A stretch of 6,679 nucleotides of DNA from DATFJZ01 sp034660495 (GTDB lineage Bacteria > Desulfobacterota > Desulfobacteria > Desulfobacterales > Desulfobacteraceae): the NCBI GenBank assembly GCA_034660495.1, contig JAYEJJ010000021.1, forward strand, positions 1-6,679, in the 5' to 3' direction. Positions within the stretch are counted from its first letter, which is position 1, and each line of letters starts with the position of its first letter. Positions 5,256-6,679 of the stretch are shown here, in pieces. The notes under the pieces were generated by a model that was given only the letters and a program-made list of their open reading frames with translations, was not told the DNA's origin and did not search any database. The position numbers were made by a program, and so were the translations under genes.

Positions 5256-5661
5256 AGTGATGGAAACCATGTTCTTTTATCCAGTAGAATTGAAGGAAGA
5301 ACTGGGTTTAGAAGAGAGCGGCCTTTTTCAGGCAGAAAATAAGGTAATAATCGCAGCCATTGATTTTTCAGGACCACTTAACGGCAGGATTTTTCTGATG
5401 ATACCGGAAGACGTCCTTGGGTTAATGGCCGAGAACCTCATGGGCCTTGAAACGGAAAAGATCAGTACGGCCCTTGTGACAGGGACAGCTCAGGAAGCCC
5501 TGAATATGATAGCGGGCAATGCCTTCAGTAAAACTCCCTTTGATGTGCCCGTTGATCTTGGTGTGCCTGAAATTATCACGGCCCTGCCGGATAAGGGACT
5601 GGATCAAATTTTAATGGTTGAAACCATGGACGGTATGATGGCCCTTGGCTGTGACATTTAA
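5209..5661 (+). CDS. cheX: CheX/CheC-family phosphatase-like protein
   Basis: A 150-residue cytoplasmic protein of the CheC/CheX/FliY type, which dephosphorylates CheY-P. The signature ExxN appears once, in QEALNMIAGN (E96, N99), followed by a conserved Pro 21 residues later. A single site and the short length fit CheX better than the two-site CheC. The Gly-rich sheet segment SGPLNGRIFLMIPED and the terminal GMMALGCDI also fit. Start choice is uncertain: ATG 5209 has GGGAG 6 nt upstream, but GTG 5206 and ATGs at 5227 and 5236 are in frame, and conservation probably begins near MKASISEVMETMF. With 5209 it overlaps the receiver gene by 47 bp, which suggests translational coupling and a shared phospho-relay. 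CheX also partners CheD in some systems. Confidence 0.83.
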   Translation: MRAKTLMTQMKASISEVMETMFFYPVELKEELGLEESGLFQAENKVIIAAIDFSGPLNGRIFLMIPEDVLGLMAENLMGLETEKISTALVTGTAQEALNMIAGNAFSKTPFDVPVDLGVPEIITALPDKGLDQILMVETMDGMMALGCDI

Positions 5662-6357
5662 AATTTTATTTATTTCAGATAGAAAGGGAGCCAGCTCTTG
5701 TTTATGTTCTTGCGGCACCATCAAAACAGGGGCCGGTTGATTCTGAACCAACAGGCCATTATGGGGTTTTGGCTGTGTATCAGACATATCAGAGTTTGCC
5801 TGCGCCAGCTGGGTGTTTTCCTCAAATTCAAGAATCATATCTACGAGGTTTCCAAAAACCCCTTGTGCATCCACATGTTCAATATACTGCATTAAAACCT
5901 GATTAAAGGTAAGCACCAGGGAAGGCATTGTGGCAAAGCCTTCTTTGCTGCAGGGCGTTTCAGAGATCAGGCTGCGGCAACCAAAAGGTCTTGCCCTGTA
6001 AATTGTGCATTCCCTGTTTTTCAGCAGCGGGCAGGGTCCCCACAACGGGTTGTTTTCTTCTTCGGGCAGTTCAGCCCTGTCCAGGCATAGTCTGGCAAAT
6101 CCATTAAAGGTCAGTTTGGGATGAAATCTTTGTTCAGGTGAGTTTGATCGGACTTGAGAGACAAGCTTATCTTTTTCTGCTGAATCAAGGGAGGAAAAGA
6201 GAAATGCGGTTTCAAGGGATGTCATGGTGACGTTGCAGGTGCAGCAGGTATCACATCCCCTGGCACAGGCTGTTTTTTTTATTGTTTTATTTAAAAAGCG
6301 GTCGTGGAGATCGTAAAATTGTTCCAGAATACTGAATTTTAAATGCTGATCCGGCAT
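5611..6357 (-). CDS. YkgJ-family cysteine cluster protein
   Basis: A 248-residue protein of the YkgJ (zinc- or iron-chelating, UPF0153-like) family. The N-terminal cluster is C31-x3-C35-x2-C38-C39-x-C41 (GCDTCCTC). The second cluster is C91, then GPCPLL (C109), ECTIYRARPFGCRS (C117, C127) and C136. This CPLL-x-C-x-IY-x-x-RP-x-x-CR pattern is the family hallmark. The cysteines probably bind a metal or Fe-S cluster; no substrate or reaction is firmly known. The last roughly 65 residues are a Gln/Pro-rich, probably flexible tail beyond the core. ATG 6357 is chosen because AGGTGG (6363-6368) lies 5 nt upstream; GTG 6366 is in frame but would overlap that site. It converges on cheX, and the 3' ends overlap by 51 bp. 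A repeat unit with a TATAAA-like box lies directly upstream. Confidence 0.9.
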   Translation of the reverse strand: MPDQHLKFSILEQFYDLHDRFLNKTIKKTACARGCDTCCTCNVTMTSLETAFLFSSLDSAEKDKLVSQVRSNSPEQRFHPKLTFNGFARLCLDRAELPEEENNPLWGPCPLLKNRECTIYRARPFGCRSLISETPCSKEGFATMPSLVLTFNQVLMQYIEHVDAQGVFGNLVDMILEFEENTQLAQANSDMSDTQPKPHNGLLVQNQPAPVLMVPQEHKQELAPFLSEINKILNVTAKGHHTVHGFNH

Positions 6358-6386
6358 GTAATCCACCTGTGCAGGTTTTGTTCTGA

Positions 6387-6403
6387 GCTTTATACTATAA
6401 AGC
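6387..6403. promoter_or_regulatory. Perfect 17-bp palindrome upstream of the YkgJ-family gene
   Basis: GCTTTATA and TATAAAGC are perfect complements around one central base (6395). It lies 29-46 nt before the start codon and overlaps the outer arm of hairpin 1 in repeat unit 7. Each arm contains TATAAA or its complement, so it could be a promoter with operator symmetry or simply a decayed repeat edge. Confidence 0.5.
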
Positions 6404-6473
6404 CATCAGCCGTCAGTACTCAGCTAACAGCTTTCATTGTTTGTTGTGATGCTGTGTGCATCATAATGGTTAT
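6397..6473 (+). repeat. Paired-hairpin repeat unit 7
   Basis: Hairpin 1 is at 6397-6437: the right arm GCTTTCAT is intact, while the left arm ATAAAGC has lost one base. Then come linker TGTTTGTTG (6438-6446), hairpin 2 at 6447-6463 (TGATGC, GCATCA, 5-nt loop) and spacer TAATGGTTAT (6464-6473). Repeat R2 starts at the next base, where a further hairpin would be expected. On the strand of the YkgJ-family gene the order is hairpin 2, hairpin 1, gene. Confidence 0.82.
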
Positions 6474-6543
6474 ACTCGGTTCTCAATGTTCCTGACAGAC
6501 AACCGCTGGGGGCGGCGGTATTCAAAAAACTTGATGATCGAGT
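6474..6543 (+). repeat. Single copy of dispersed repeat type R2
   Basis: This 70-bp copy carries the arm at 6491-6515 (CCTGACAGACAACCGC and on), which differs from the arms near 2800-2880 by two or three bases. Its ends, ACTCGGTTCTCAA and TTGATGATCGAGT, are imperfect complements. It joins repeat unit 7 directly on its left and is separated from the right IS end by 13 bp. Confidence 0.75.
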
Positions 6544-6556
6544 TATACCAATTTTG

Positions 6557-6679
6557 TTTATAGAAAACCGGCAAGAAAACCCCTGAGTCTTTAGCTCAGG
6601 GGATGAATTGCCGGACTCGCTAACCCTGAGATTCAATATATTTCCTTACGGCATCAATGGAAGCATTTCCGATTGAGCA
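6557..6679 (-). mobile_element. IS200/IS605-family element, right end only (inverted copy)
   Basis: This is the exact reverse complement of 3-125: the tnpA tail and the two-stem right-end hairpin (6568-6614), with the remainder beyond the window. Flanks differ from those of the left copy, so these are two separate insertions or one repeat at an assembly edge, not a palindrome of larger extent. Both copies have their right ends toward the genes. Confidence 0.8.
6620..6679 (-). CDS. tnpA: IS200/IS605 transposase TnpA, C-terminal 19 residues (partial, second copy)
   Basis: On the minus strand this encodes the same CSIGNASIDAVRKYIESQG tail ending in TAG (6620-6622) as at the left edge. The rest of the gene lies beyond the window, so neither the HUH motif nor the catalytic tyrosine can be checked. 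It would be transcribed leftward toward the YkgJ-family gene, with the right-end hairpin and its T-tract as a likely stop. Confidence 0.72.
   Translation of the reverse strand, partial: CSIGNASIDAVRKYIESQG

Noticed and set aside
1006..6473. Integron attC sites, because of recurring GTTRT at hairpin boundaries
   Set aside because: No GTTRRRY/RYYYAAC core pair brackets the hairpins, genes are not cassette-like in orientation, and no integrase is present.
6424..6636. 70-codon minus-strand open frame near the right edge
   Set aside because: It runs through unit 7, R2 and the IS end, all repeats, and has no ribosome site or recognisable product.
3..6679. Classical composite transposon bounded by two IS copies
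   Set aside because: IS200/IS605 elements act on single-stranded ends, and the inverted right-end-inward layout does not give a mobile unit. Treated as two insertions or an assembly edge.

Overview
The window looks like accessory chromosomal DNA from a sulfate-reducer-like member of the Desulfobacterota, most plausibly near Desulfobacterales. This is an inference from the mix of a CheD/HDOD/CheY-like/CheX set, a GGDEF gene, a YkgJ-type Cys-cluster protein and many short dispersed palindromic repeats. No rRNA or other taxonomic marker is present.

The two ends are the same 123-bp sequence in inverted orientation (3-125 and 6557-6679). Each is the last 19 codons of an IS200/IS605-type TnpA plus the element's right-end hairpin, with the right ends facing inward. 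Between them, left to right, lie: panC (minus strand, ending 6 bp from the left IS); a 690-bp divergent intergenic region filled with paired-hairpin repeats; a diguanylate cyclase gene (plus strand); a 380-bp intergenic region with a large inverted repeat and a good sigma70-like promoter; cheD; an HDOD-domain gene broken by an out-of-frame deletion and by a 125-bp MITE with 7-bp target duplications; two more paired-hairpin units; a second, unrelated MITE-like palindrome; a CheY-like response regulator overlapping a CheX-like phosphatase gene; and a convergent YkgJ-family gene whose 3' end overlaps cheX by 51 bp.

The plus-strand genes form one signalling group. CheD would deamidate chemoreceptors, the HDOD protein (now inactivated) would have been a signalling scaffold, the CheY-like protein is a phospho-acceptor, and the CheX-like protein is its likely phosphatase. 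The upstream GGDEF protein makes c-di-GMP. No CheA kinase or receptor is present, so the group must depend on partners encoded elsewhere.

The most unusual content is the family of modular hairpin repeats. Seven units at four places share one geometry: hairpin 1 ending in CAT, a 9-nt linker NNTTYGTTR, hairpin 2 with a sequence that differs between units, then a 10-nt spacer leading to the next unit. All units lie upstream of a gene in the same relative orientation, and each locus puts a TATAAA-like box just outside hairpin 1. At panC and ykgJ, and at the response regulator once the later MITE is subtracted, that box lies 28-32 nt before the start codon.
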